Made by a program: the position numbers and the translations under genes. From Myxococcales bacterium (GTDB lineage Bacteria > Myxococcota_A > Polyangia > Haliangiales > Haliangiaceae): a stretch of 34,722 bases of DNA. Where the stretch lies: the NCBI GenBank assembly GCA_024222395.1, contig JAAEPE010000714.1:1-34722 (forward strand), written 5' to 3'. The notes beneath the pieces are model-generated. The model saw only the letters and a list, made by a program, of their open reading frames with translations, had not been told where the DNA came from and made no database searches. Of the stretch, positions 24,067-34,465 are shown piece by piece. Every line of letters begins with the position of its first letter. Within the stretch, counting starts at the first letter, position 1.

Positions 24067-24605
24067 ACGAGCGAATGCACGTAACTACCCACTTCTTGCA
24101 AATGCACCATGTCGGCGAAGGCCGGGACGTGGCTTGTCCAGCCGAGACCAGCGTCGTGCGGTCACACGACCTATCACCGGAATTGTACAGACGGCTCTAC
24201 AACGACGTCGGCACCCGGTGGCTTTGGTATGAGAGAAGCGAGCTCAATGACAAAGACCTCAGCCAACTGATCGGTGATCCAGCGGTATCGATCTACACCT
24301 TGATGCACAAAGGCGAGGTCGCGGGATTCACCGAGCTGCGCCACACCGCGGATGAGGGAATCCAGATTCTCTACTTCGGCCTCATGCCCACTCACATAGG
24401 TCTCGGCCTAGGGCGCTACTTCCTCGATTGGATCGTGCGTACCACCTTCGTAGACGAGCCTCAGCGCCTGTGGGTGCACACCTGTAGTCTGGATCATCCC
24501 AGCGCCCTCACCACGTACGAGCAGGCAGGGTTCACGACCTACCGACGCGAAAGTGGCTGGGTTACCATTCCTGCGCAGGCTTTGGCGCGGCGAGAGAAGT
24601 CCTAG
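24063..24605 (+). CDS. GNAT-family N-acetyltransferase
   Basis: 180 residues, with the GNAT core: VSIYTLMHKGEVAGFTELRH (strands 2-4), YFGLMPTHIGLGLGRYFLDW (acetyl-CoA pyrophosphate loop GLGLGR), WVHTCSLDHPSALTTYEQAG (Asn/Asp-linked helix) and FTTYRRE. It transfers an acetyl group from acetyl-CoA to an amine; the substrate is unknown. The start overlaps the kinase stop by 4 bp, so the two are translationally coupled, suggesting coordinated protein modification or simple co-expression. The 3' end overlaps the opposite-strand gene by 44 bp. Confidence 0.9.
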   Translation: MNERMHVTTHFLQMHHVGEGRDVACPAETSVVRSHDLSPELYRRLYNDVGTRWLWYERSELNDKDLSQLIGDPAVSIYTLMHKGEVAGFTELRHTADEGIQILYFGLMPTHIGLGLGRYFLDWIVRTTFVDEPQRLWVHTCSLDHPSALTTYEQAGFTTYRRESGWVTIPAQALARREKS

Positions 24606-25197
24606 TCTGCTCCTGCTCTGGTCGCAAGCTCTCGTCTGAGGGGCCGAAGCGCCAACGATAGCGATACTCATAGCCCGGGCGCTGCATCACCAAAGTGAGC
24701 TCACTCATGCTGCTCACGAAGATATCCTGCTCGTGAAACGTATAGTCACCGTCGCCCTGGAAGGTTGTAATCATCTGCAGGGGATGTCCATTGGGCTCGT
24801 GTGGACCGCCCGCAGTAATCGGGACAAAGGCTCTCGAGTTGGTACTCATATCTACCCTATCGATCCCTTCGGGCAGGTGCCGCTCACCTTCCGAATCTTC
24901 AATCCAAACACGCCAGTGAGACGGATTGGCGATGCTTGAAGAGCGATGTCGAAGGCAAACGTGGAAGCGCAGCCTATCTTTGGAGACCACCACAAAATAC
25001 ACGGAGTTGGCGAGCTTCATGCGCCTTGGCAAGTACATATCCCCCAAGGCAATCACTTGGGGAACCGACGTACGGGCGATATCAGTGATTCCCAACTGCA
25101 GGGCCGGCTGAACCGTTTCGCTGGTCCACGAGCGGCCACAAGAGACGCAAAGAACCAAGATCAGCGCAAGCCTCAGTTTCCCCCAAATCGGCCTCAC
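24562..25197 (-). CDS. Predicted exported/lipoprotein, unknown function
   Basis: 211 residues from GTG 25197. The start is placed here because the frame then opens with a signal-like segment (KLRLALILVLCVSCG) and because longer starts would run into the recQ start region. Cys20 could be a lipid-attachment site, but the lipobox (C-V-S-C) is poor. The mature part is soluble, with no family recognised. It is rich in strands (e.g. YTFHEQDIFVSSMSELTLVM and YEYRYRWRF). Convergent with the GNAT gene (44 bp overlap), divergent from recQ (94 bp). Confidence 0.6.
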   Translation of the reverse strand: MRPIWGKLRLALILVLCVSCGRSWTSETVQPALQLGITDIARTSVPQVIALGDMYLPRRMKLANSVYFVVVSKDRLRFHVCLRHRSSSIANPSHWRVWIEDSEGERHLPEGIDRVDMSTNSRAFVPITAGGPHEPNGHPLQMITTFQGDGDYTFHEQDIFVSSMSELTLVMQRPGYEYRYRWRFGPSDESLRPEQEQTRTSLAAPKPAQEW

Positions 25198-25290
25198 AAA
25201 TTCACCAATCGCCCCAAAGTGCGGATCACTTGAGCGCAATGCTATCCTGGGAACGTGTATTGCGAGCACTGGATAGGCTAGGTTCGAGGC

Positions 25291-27390
25291 ATGAGTCATG
25301 CCGATGTATCGACGGACCACGCCGGCATCCACCGTGTTCTCAAAGCCACCTTTGGCTTCGAGGAGCTACGCCCGGGACAACTCGAAGTCATCGAGGATGT
25401 GCTCACCGGAAAACCACTGATCTCCGTAATGCCCACAGGAGCTGGCAAGTCCCTGTGCTACCAGCTGCCGGCCACTCTACTCGCGGAACAAGGGGGGGTG
25501 AGCCTCGTCGTCTCACCACTCATCGCTCTCATGAAGGATCAGGTGGACTCGCTGCACGCTCGCGGCGTGCGCACGGCGGCGCTAACGAGCGCTTCTTCAC
25601 CGGCCGAGCAGAGCGAGATGCTCGACGGCATCCGCCGCAGTGATTTCGACATCGTATATGTCGCACCAGAGCGCTTCCGAAGCTCGCGCTTCATGTCAGC
25701 GCTGCGCAAGATCCGATCGTCGTTGGCTCTCTTGGCCATTGACGAAGCCCACTGTATCTCCGAGTGGGGCCACGATTTCCGCCCAGCCTACCGCCTATTG
25801 GGCAAGGCAATCATCGATCTCAAGCCCCCTAGGCTGCTCGCCGTCACGGCCACCGCTACGCCGCAGGTTCGAGTCGATATTGCAAATCAGTTGGGGATGC
25901 AAGAGCCCACTCTGCATGTTCGTGGCTTCTCTCGCCCCGGCCTCACCTTCGCCGTAGAACACTGCGGTGGGCCGAAGGACAAAGCGAAGCTAATAGTTGA
26001 GAAGATTGCGAATCTACGCGAAGGCTCAGCCCTGGTCTACGCAGCAACACGGAAGAACGCGGAGCGCTACGCCTCAGAGCTCGCCGAAGCAGACGTGCGA
26101 GCTCGAGCGTATCACGCCGGCCTCGATGACCAGCACAGAGATGCCATTCAAGACGAGTTCATGAACGGCGACATCGATGTCATCGTCGCGACAAACGCCT
26201 TCGGCATGGGCGTGGACAAGACTGATGTTCGTCTGGTGATTCACGCTGACCTAACTCGCAGCATCGAGGCCTACTATCAGGAAGCCGGACGTGCTGGGCG
26301 CGATGGAGATCCGGCAACCTGTGTCCTGCTCTTCAATCACGGAGATGTCCGCCTCCAAGAGTTTCTAATCGACGCCTCCTTTCCTAAAGCAGACGTGTTG
26401 CGAAGCCTTTGGAAGCTACTTCGCGAGCGACCGGGGTTGGGCATGCACCAGCTCCCCGACTACGATCTGCCCGGGTCTCCTCATGAGAGCACGCTCACCT
26501 CAGCCGTGCGCGTCTTGGCAAGGCACGGCTACCTAGTTGATGACGGGGGCGCATTGCGAGCAGTGCAGCCGAAGGAGATCGACGGTGAGTATCCTGCGTT
26601 CGACGCGGAAGCCTCAGAGCGGCGAGCCGATGTCGAGCGAGACAAGCTGCGAACAATGATCGAATACTCGTATCACACCGCTTGCAGACACGGATTCGTG
26701 CTCGACTACTTCGGCGAAGATCGAAACGCCGATGCCCAACGCTGTGAGGTCTGCGACAACTGCCTCGGCTACGGCGAGGCCAAAGAGCTCACAGATTCTC
26801 AGCAGGAGCACGCCGAGTTGCTGCTCCGAGTTGTAGGCGAAATTGACGGCCGCTTTGGGCGCAAGCGCATCGTCGGCATCGCAAATGGCAGCGACGATGA
26901 CGAGCGCTTCTACGGAATGCCACAGCGAGGCTCGCTATCAGGTTCCAGCCAGAAGGACCTTCTCGACTTGCTGCGAGCTCTGGAAGCGGCAGCGCTGCTC
27001 GAACAGAGCCGAGGCGAGTATCCCACCATCAAGCTCACGCGAACCGGCAAGAAGATCGTGAGCGGCCGCGCCGAACTCGACCCGGAGCTTCTGCGCCTGA
27101 TTCCCAGTTCGTCAAAGAAGAGCCGCAAAGCGCGAAAGACGACAGCTCCCGCTGGCAACGCAGACCCCGGGGCTACGGCGCGCCTGAAGCAATTGCGCAC
27201 TGCCCTTGCGAAGGAGCACAACGTTCCCTCCTACGTGATCTTCTCCAATCGAACTCTCGACGAACTCGCTACCGTAATGCCGACCAATCTAGATGGCCTT
27301 GGCGATGTGCACGGCATTGGCCCATCGAGAGTTGAGAAATACGGCGAGGACATTATCGCAACGCTAGCGAACGACAGCAGGCGGTCTTGA
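25291..27390 (+). CDS. recQ: ATP-dependent DNA helicase RecQ
   Basis: 699 residues; 3'-5' helicase used in recombination and replication-fork repair. Helicase motifs in order: motif 0 FGFEELRPGQLEVI (about 11-24), Walker A MPTGAGKSLCYQ (about 46), DEAHCISEWGHDFR (about 151), motif V ATNAFGMGVDKTDVR and motif VI YYQEAGRAGRDG. The RecQ-specific zinc cysteines are CRH...CEVCDNC (about 464-492). A winged-helix region follows, then an HRDC domain at about 630-695 (HNVPSYVIFSNRTLDELATV, IGPSRVEKYGE). The start MSHADVSTDHAG fits the usual N terminus. It overlaps the pseudogene tail at 27364 by 27 bp. Confidence 0.96.
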   Translation: MSHADVSTDHAGIHRVLKATFGFEELRPGQLEVIEDVLTGKPLISVMPTGAGKSLCYQLPATLLAEQGGVSLVVSPLIALMKDQVDSLHARGVRTAALTSASSPAEQSEMLDGIRRSDFDIVYVAPERFRSSRFMSALRKIRSSLALLAIDEAHCISEWGHDFRPAYRLLGKAIIDLKPPRLLAVTATATPQVRVDIANQLGMQEPTLHVRGFSRPGLTFAVEHCGGPKDKAKLIVEKIANLREGSALVYAATRKNAERYASELAEADVRARAYHAGLDDQHRDAIQDEFMNGDIDVIVATNAFGMGVDKTDVRLVIHADLTRSIEAYYQEAGRAGRDGDPATCVLLFNHGDVRLQEFLIDASFPKADVLRSLWKLLRERPGLGMHQLPDYDLPGSPHESTLTSAVRVLARHGYLVDDGGALRAVQPKEIDGEYPAFDAEASERRADVERDKLRTMIEYSYHTACRHGFVLDYFGEDRNADAQRCEVCDNCLGYGEAKELTDSQQEHAELLLRVVGEIDGRFGRKRIVGIANGSDDDERFYGMPQRGSLSGSSQKDLLDLLRALEAAALLEQSRGEYPTIKLTRTGKKIVSGRAELDPELLRLIPSSSKKSRKARKTTAPAGNADPGATARLKQLRTALAKEHNVPSYVIFSNRTLDELATVMPTNLDGLGDVHGIGPSRVEKYGEDIIATLANDSRRS

Positions 27391-28060
27391 GAAACCTCCG
27401 GGGAACGGGTCGGCAGTTTCGCGCCTTCGAATCTCATCGGTAGTCCACTGAGATCCGCGTTCGGAGAAGAAGGCAAAGCCAATCACTCCGACGTTGCGGT
27501 CACCAGACGTCTTTGCTGCAGGTTTCTTCCCTAACCGAGTGGCGATTGTTGCAGGTGCACACCCTGGTACGAGCGCGCAGCTCCTGGAGACGCGTGCCCC
27601 GGTAGGCGCTTTGCTGCTGGATACCAGCGAGATTGTTGTAGTGAACGGCAACCTGTGCAAAGGGCCGCGCTGCTGCTCGCTCGAAGCGCCGTTGCACTAC
27701 GTCCGAGGAGCGACGTTCGCCGAAGCGAGTTCCGAGCCCTGGGCGCTCTTGGGACTCTGCAGCGACGGACTCGCCCACCACAGAACTGGTCGCGCCATAT
27801 TAAGGGCGGCACCGAACGCGTGGCGCTAAGGCGAGTTCCAGAAGAACTCGGAGCGTCGGCACTACCATAGGATTCGGGGGCGCGACTTCGATACGCTGCC
27901 CCCCCTCTTCCACCTCCACCTCCTTGCGCCGAGTGATTGGACGGCCGTACGCCGGAGTATTTGATCGCTTGGCGGGCCTGTAGCCGCCGCCACAGGCGAG
28001 CAAGAGCGCGGCAAAGGCGACAACCAACGTGGATAGAGCATTTCGTTTCTTTGGCATCAT
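27364..28060 (-). pseudogene. Decayed lipoprotein gene, frameshifted and internally deleted
   Basis: From ATG 28060 (AAGGAGAA 7 nt upstream) the frame gives a lipoprotein signal, LVVAFAALLLAC (Cys23), then a Lys/Arg-rich stretch that stops at 27800. A second frame (27781 downward) carries ERPGLGTRFGERRSSDV and FAQVAVHYNNLAGIQQQ; a third (about 27545-27364) carries TSGDRNVGVIGFAFFSERG and TADPFPGGFSRPP. These blocks match, in order, an uncharacterised secreted-protein family that I recall from myxobacteria (GLGT-W-GE-R, YYND, GDRNVGV-G-ALF-ERG, ADPFP). About 100 residues between the second and third blocks are missing. Inference: one dead gene rather than three small ones. The 5' 86-codon frame may still be translated. 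Confidence 0.6.
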
Positions 28061-28184
28061 CAGGTTTCTCCTTGCCCTAGAACGACGCCACTTCCGTTTC
28101 CTTTCACTTCTATAGGTAGAAAGGTGCAGGCGGATAGTCGCCAATTTCTTGGTATCCCACACTCCCCCACTTAGGATTACATAT

Positions 28185-28559
28185 ATGAGCCAATCCGAAC
28201 GACGCCACAACCGCAGCGCCAACACCACCCGAGCCCTCTGCTTCCAACTCAGCGCCTCGCTCAAACGAGCTGACCTAGAAGGAATGGTCCTGGCGGACGA
28301 AGAGGGCGTGTGCCTGGCAACAGCTGGCGATGATCATGCCTGTGACGAGATCGCTGCCCATTTGTCTCTCATGGGGCGCAAGGTTGGAAAGTTCGAAGGT
28401 GTGCTCTACGGACCGGATGCGCAGTGGGACATTCACATGAAGCGTTTCGACGTCGAAGGCACGAACCTCTACATATGCGCCATCGGCAATGGCGAGGTGC
28501 GCAATGACCAGCTCCAACAATCCATAAACGGCGTCGCCCGCATCCTGATGCCGGCATAG
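28185..28559 (+). CDS. Small roadblock/LC7-like protein
   Basis: 124 residues; ATG 28185 follows AGGA by 8 nt. The pattern is a profilin/roadblock-like fold: an N-terminal helix (TRALCFQLSASLKRADLEGM), then VLADEEGVCLATAGDD, a helix DEIAAHLSLMGRKVG, MKRFDVEGTNLYICAIG and a C-terminal helix LQQSINGVARILMP. This resembles roadblock/LC7 (MglB-like) modules that regulate small GTPases or form dimers, but no GTPase gene is adjacent. Divergent from the decayed lipoprotein gene. Confidence in expression is good, in family moderate. Confidence 0.65.
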   Translation: MSQSERRHNRSANTTRALCFQLSASLKRADLEGMVLADEEGVCLATAGDDHACDEIAAHLSLMGRKVGKFEGVLYGPDAQWDIHMKRFDVEGTNLYICAIGNGEVRNDQLQQSINGVARILMPA

Positions 28560-28615
28560 GTAATCTGGTGCCAAGTAACTTGGCTCTAGTTGGGCGGCGA
28601 GCCAAGATACCGGCG

Positions 28616-29584
28616 ATGCACAAGCTCGCCCTTCTACTCATTCCCGCCCTTGCCCTTGGTGCATGCTCCAAAGACGGCAAGAAGAAGGCCGATCCGGAAC
28701 ACAACCTCGGCTCAGGGACCACGCCCCACGCCAAGCCAGGGGATCCAAAGGCCAACGTAATTGCGACACTGAGTATCGACTGGGAAGGTGCCTATCTCTC
28801 GGATGCGGGGCTTGAGGCGCTAGCCGATTTTCGCAAGACCTGGGAGCACGCCCCCATCACCCACTTTGTCTGCCCTGCCTATTTTCTGCAGTCCTCCGAC
28901 AAAGCTGAAGCCGCAGCGACGGTCCAGTCCCACATTCGCGAGGGCGACGAGGTCGGTCTACACATTCACTCTTGGAAGAGCCTGGCCGAGAGAGCTGGAG
29001 TTCCCTTCAGAAGCTCTCCGAACTTCTATGCGGACAAGACAGAACTCATCGCCTTCGACCAGAACGACCGAGGCTATGAGGTCTCGCTTAGCGCCTATGG
29101 CCCACAAGAGCTTGCGAAGCTCGTACAATCGTCCCTCGCACTTCTCGAGGAGAATGGTCTTGGCAAGGCAACATCGTTCCGCGCAGGCGGTTACGTCACC
29201 AGCCCTGCGCTTCTCGAAGCCGTGCGAAGTGCAGGCATGCACGTTGACTCATCGTCGAGTTGGTCGCCTTGGTACAAGGAGGGGCAAGGCAACTTCCAGA
29301 AGGAACTCGCTAGGCTCTGGCCCCGATTGCAGGAACTCACCCAGCCCTACGGAATCGATACCAGCGCCGGTGCAATCATCGAGGTACCAAACACGGGCAG
29401 CTTCGTCGAATACGTCAGCACCGACCAGATGATTGGTCACCTGGAAAGAGCGGCCGCCCTCTCCCGTTCGACTGGAGCCCCGGTCTACGTGAACTTCGGC
29501 GCCCACCAAGAAACGGCTGATGAATTCATCTATCTCCTCTCCGACGCATGGGAAAGTAGACCCTCGTGGCAACTAGCAATCTAG
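28616..29584 (+). CDS. Polysaccharide deacetylase-like lipoprotein
   Basis: 322 residues from ATG 28616. A lipoprotein signal ends LALGAC (Cys17). The mature domain starts after a Lys/Gly-rich linker: [17 protein letters not shown] (Asp of motif 1), [22 protein letters not shown] (His pair, motif 2), [17 protein letters not shown] (motif 3) and [16 protein letters not shown] (C-terminal His motif). The layout matches NodB/polysaccharide-deacetylase folds, which remove acetyl groups from envelope sugars, though only a diverged member is suggested. The longer frame from 28568 opens without a signal, so 28616 is chosen. The 3' end overlaps tyrA by 19 bp. Confidence 0.7.
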   Translation: MHKLALLLIPALALGACSKDGKKKADPEHNLGSGTTPHAKPGDPKANVIATLSIDWEGAYLSDAGLEALADFRKTWEHAPITHFVCPAYFLQSSDKAEAAATVQSHIREGDEVGLHIHSWKSLAERAGVPFRSSPNFYADKTELIAFDQNDRGYEVSLSAYGPQELAKLVQSSLALLEENGLGKATSFRAGGYVTSPALLEAVRSAGMHVDSSSSWSPWYKEGQGNFQKELARLWPRLQELTQPYGIDTSAGAIIEVPNTGSFVEYVSTDQMIGHLERAAALSRSTGAPVYVNFGAHQETADEFIYLLSDAWESRPSWQLAI

Positions 29585-30672
29585 AAGAACTCCGGGCAGA
29601 GCTCGGCACCATAGATACTGAGCTACTCGCACTCATTAAGCGACGGCAGAGCACAGCGCTTCGCATTGGCGAGGCCAAACGCTCGGATGGGCGCGCCACT
29701 CGCGACTACACCCAAGAGGCCAATGTGCTTCGGAGGGCGATGAACAAGGCCGACTCAGTGGGGCTAGATCGGAAGATTACCAAATCTCTGATGCTCTTGC
29801 TGATTCGCTCCTCCCTCTCGGCCCAAGAGCAAGACCGAGTCGCGAAGGCCGAGGGCGGTGATGGCAAGAGTGCGCTTATCATCGGTGGCGCAGGCAAGAT
29901 GGGGCAATGGTTTGCCAGCTTCCTTCGCTCGCAGGGCTTTAACGTTGTTGTTGCGGATCCGAGTGGAACGGTGGATGGCTGCGATCATGTCGACGACTGG
30001 CAGGAGGGCCCTCTCGACCAAGATTTGATCGTTGTGGCAACCCCGTTGGGTACCTCCGCCACGATCCTTTCCCAACTAGCCAAAGCAAAACCCGCTGGCG
30101 TTGTCTTCGACATTGGCTCACTAAAGAGTCCGTTGCGAAGCGGTCTACACGCACTGCGCGACGCAGGGGTACAAGTTACCTCCGTGCACCCAATGTTTGG
30201 ACCAGATACAGATCTGCTTTCTGAACGCCATGTGATCTTCATCGATATCGGTTGTGAGGCCGCCAACGCCAAGGCGAAAGAACTCTTCTCATCCACGATG
30301 GCGACCCAGGTGGATATGGACCTTGAGAGCCACGACAGGCTAATCGCCTATGTCTTGGGGCTATCGCACGCTCTCAACCTAGCCTTCACAACGGCGCTTG
30401 CAGAGAGTGGCGAGGCTGCCCCGATGCTCGCCAAGCTCTCTAGTACGACGTTCGACGCCCAGCTTTCGCTCGCCTCTAGCGTCACGCAAGAGAACCCCAA
30501 GCTCTACTTCGAGATTCAGCGGCTCAACGACTATGGCACGGAGTCCCTTACAGCACTGCTCTACGCGGTGGAGCGACTGCGCTCAGTGATTCGGGCAGGA
30601 GACGAACGAGCCTTTGTAACTCTGATGGAGAAGGCTTCGAGCTACTTAGGTGGCCGCGGAAGAGACGTCTAG
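29566..30672 (+). CDS. tyrA: T-protein: chorismate mutase / prephenate dehydrogenase
   Basis: 368 residues; GTG 29566 start with GGAAAG about 12 nt upstream. The chorismate mutase domain (1-90) has [19 protein letters not shown] and [14 protein letters not shown]. The dehydrogenase (100-368) has the NAD Rossmann motif [12 protein letters not shown] (about 106-116), [26 protein letters not shown] (catalytic His) and [13 protein letters not shown]. It turns chorismate into 4-hydroxyphenylpyruvate for tyrosine. It overlaps the deacetylase-like gene by 19 bp. The stop TAG is part of the left CTAG of MITE copy 3, so the insertion target was probably the stop codon itself. Confidence 0.93.
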   Translation: MATSNLEELRAELGTIDTELLALIKRRQSTALRIGEAKRSDGRATRDYTQEANVLRRAMNKADSVGLDRKITKSLMLLLIRSSLSAQEQDRVAKAEGGDGKSALIIGGAGKMGQWFASFLRSQGFNVVVADPSGTVDGCDHVDDWQEGPLDQDLIVVATPLGTSATILSQLAKAKPAGVVFDIGSLKSPLRSGLHALRDAGVQVTSVHPMFGPDTDLLSERHVIFIDIGCEAANAKAKELFSSTMATQVDMDLESHDRLIAYVLGLSHALNLAFTTALAESGEAAPMLAKLSSTTFDAQLSLASSVTQENPKLYFEIQRLNDYGTESLTALLYAVERLRSVIRAGDERAFVTLMEKASSYLGGRGRDV

Positions 30673-30830
30673 ACCGTCGAGCGAAAAGAATGACCGAGGA
30701 TGGTGAGTTCTGATTCTTCGAGTGCAAGGCGCTAATGAGGATTTTTCCGGGACAAATGACGAAATGAGCAACGCTGCAATCGGGAAAGCAGGACCATTGG
30801 ACCGATCATTGTTTACGCTCGGCGGTCTAG
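30669..30830. mobile_element. MITE copy 3 (162 bp, CTAG-bounded)
   Basis: Third copy of the family at 1768-1929 and 18604-18766, with the same ends and internal plan; the central hairpin is mutated (ttttccgggacaaa). Its left CTAG contains the tyrA stop codon. The right CTAG at 30827 is followed by cacaattgtcgg, 58 bp before the oligopeptidase start, so the element separates the two genes and may end tyrA transcripts. It is more diverged than copies 1 and 2. Confidence 0.9.
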
Positions 30831-30887
30831 CACAATTGTCGGACGTAACGCTTTGACAGCAGCCATTACCCGCGATACGCCTCGTCT

Positions 30888-33089
<2,202 letters not shown>

Positions 33090-33090
33090 C

Positions 33091-33168
33091 TCACTTCCTA
33101 TTGATGCCGTCGCTCGGCAGTGACATGCCGAGCAAGAAGAGCCCTAGACCGCCAAGCACTTGCAACCT
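33091..33168 (-). pseudogene. Possible remnant of a Na/Pi-cotransporter N terminus
   Basis: On the reverse strand about 25 codons read RLQVLGGLGLFLLGMSLPSD, strikingly like the first membrane segment of Na/Pi cotransporters (LLGGLGLFLFGM-LMSDGL). A stop follows at once (INRK), so only the start of a gene would remain. It could be chance hydrophobic similarity; support is limited to this short stretch. Confidence 0.3.
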
Positions 33169-33556
33169 CGACACGAATCCATTGCTGAGAAGACTCAAGT
33201 ATGTACGTTGAATTTCATGGAGCCGCAGGCGAGGTAAGTCTCGATGAATTAGCCGCACAGAGCAAGAATACGGACGACTACCAGCGGCCGGACATCTCAG
33301 TTGTTGGACAGTTTCCTGGGCGGGTATGGTCTCCAAGCTCAGAGCTTTGGCGAGTGCTACCCCAAGGCAACCCTATGGGTACCATTCGGCTTAAGAGAGA
33401 GCGTAAGACTCTACGATACCTGCAATGAGTTTCAAAGGATCAGAACGTCACCTCGGAACACCTCTGCCGTCTCACTACCCCGCCACGATTGCCACGTCGA
33501 AGAAGGAGTCGCTCTCACCTTGCGCGAAGTCGCCAGCACCCTCTAGCGTAGGGCGC
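33169..33556. other. Intergenic stretch, no supported gene
   Basis: About 390 bp between the oligopeptidase and menB. Frames at 33201-33428 and 33301-33546 (forward) are 75 and 81 codons, overlap each other and match nothing recognised; one may be a decayed fragment. A 16-bp stretch at 33143-33158, just to its left, resembles the MITE terminus (ctagaccgcc-agc) but is isolated. The menB promoter must lie near its right end; none could be picked. Confidence 0.5.
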
Positions 33557-34465
33557 ATGAGCCGTGCCCCAGTCTCCACCATCTTTGACGATTCGCGTTG
33601 GACCGAAGTTCCAGGATTCGACTTCGAGGACATCACCTATCACCGAGCCAAGGATCAAGGCACGGTGCGCATAGCCTTTCACAGGCCAGAGTGTCGCAAT
33701 GCCTTCCGTCCAAAGACCGTAGACGAGCTCTACCGAGCACTCGACCACGCGCGACAGTGGAGCGATGTCGGCTGTGTCCTCATCACCGGAAACGGTCCCT
33801 CAGCCAAAGACTCTGGTTGGGCATTCTGCTCCGGCGGAGACCAGCGGATTCGCGGTGAAGACGGCTACAAGTACGAGGGCGCGGATGGCGCTGCTCCGGC
33901 CCCGGCGAGGCTAGGGCGCCTGCACATCCTCGAAGTACAGCGTCTGATTCGCTTCATGCCCAAGATCGTCATTGCCGTGGTCTCGGGTTGGGCGGTCGGC
34001 GGCGGGCACAGCCTGCATGTCGTTTGTGACATGAGCATCGCCTCCGAGGAGCACGCGATCTTCAAACAAACAGATCCGGATGTGGCGAGCTTCGATTCAG
34101 GTTACGGCTCCGCACTACTCGCTCGTCAAATTGGCCAGAAACGCGCCCGAGAAGTCTTCTACCTCGGCCTCAACTACAACGCGCAAGAAGCTATGGATAT
34201 GGGCATGGTCAATGCCGTCGTGCCACATGCCGAACTCGAGGACAAGGCCCTGGAGTGGGGAAGGCTCATCAACTCCAAGAGCCCGACGGCGATGCGCATG
34301 CTCAAGTACGGTTTCAATCTACCCGACGACGGCATGGTGGGGCAGCAGCTCTTTGCCGGGGAGGCCACGCGCCTCGCCTACGGAACAGCAGAGGCCAAAG
34401 AGGGGCGCGACGCCTTCCTGGAGAAGCGCCCCCAGGACTACAGCGAATTCCCCTGGCACTACTAG
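33557..34465 (+). CDS. menB: 1,4-dihydroxy-2-naphthoyl-CoA synthase
   Basis: Closes the second ring in menaquinone synthesis, so the organism probably makes menaquinone. 302 residues in the crotonase fold: GWAFCSGGDQRIRG (CoA/oxyanion loop), SGWAVGGGHSLHVVCD, FKQTDPDVASFDSGYGSA, VGQQLFAGEATRLAY and the menB-specific C terminus EKRPQDYSEFP. The Asp in QTDPDV sits where E. coli MenB has Gly (QTGPKV) and M. tuberculosis has Asp185, so this is the bicarbonate-independent type II form. ATG 33557 is chosen over 33425 because conserved sequence starts at MSRAPVSTIF; TAGGG precedes it. The stop is in CTAG abutting the IS630 element. Other men genes are absent here. Confidence 0.93.
   Translation: MSRAPVSTIFDDSRWTEVPGFDFEDITYHRAKDQGTVRIAFHRPECRNAFRPKTVDELYRALDHARQWSDVGCVLITGNGPSAKDSGWAFCSGGDQRIRGEDGYKYEGADGAAPAPARLGRLHILEVQRLIRFMPKIVIAVVSGWAVGGGHSLHVVCDMSIASEEHAIFKQTDPDVASFDSGYGSALLARQIGQKRAREVFYLGLNYNAQEAMDMGMVNAVVPHAELEDKALEWGRLINSKSPTAMRMLKYGFNLPDDGMVGQQLFAGEATRLAYGTAEAKEGRDAFLEKRPQDYSEFPWHY

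Noticed and set aside
27494..27829. 111-codon forward ORF
   Set aside because: It is antisense to the decayed lipoprotein gene, whose blocks match a known-type family in order.
33143..33158. Sequence like the MITE terminus (ctagaccgccaagc)
   Set aside because: Only one end-like stretch with two mismatches and no partner inverted repeat; it also falls inside the transporter-like remnant. Probably chance.
33425..33556. N-terminal extension of menB
   Set aside because: The 44 residues are Ser/Pro-rich with no match to MenB; conserved sequence begins at the ATG of 33557.
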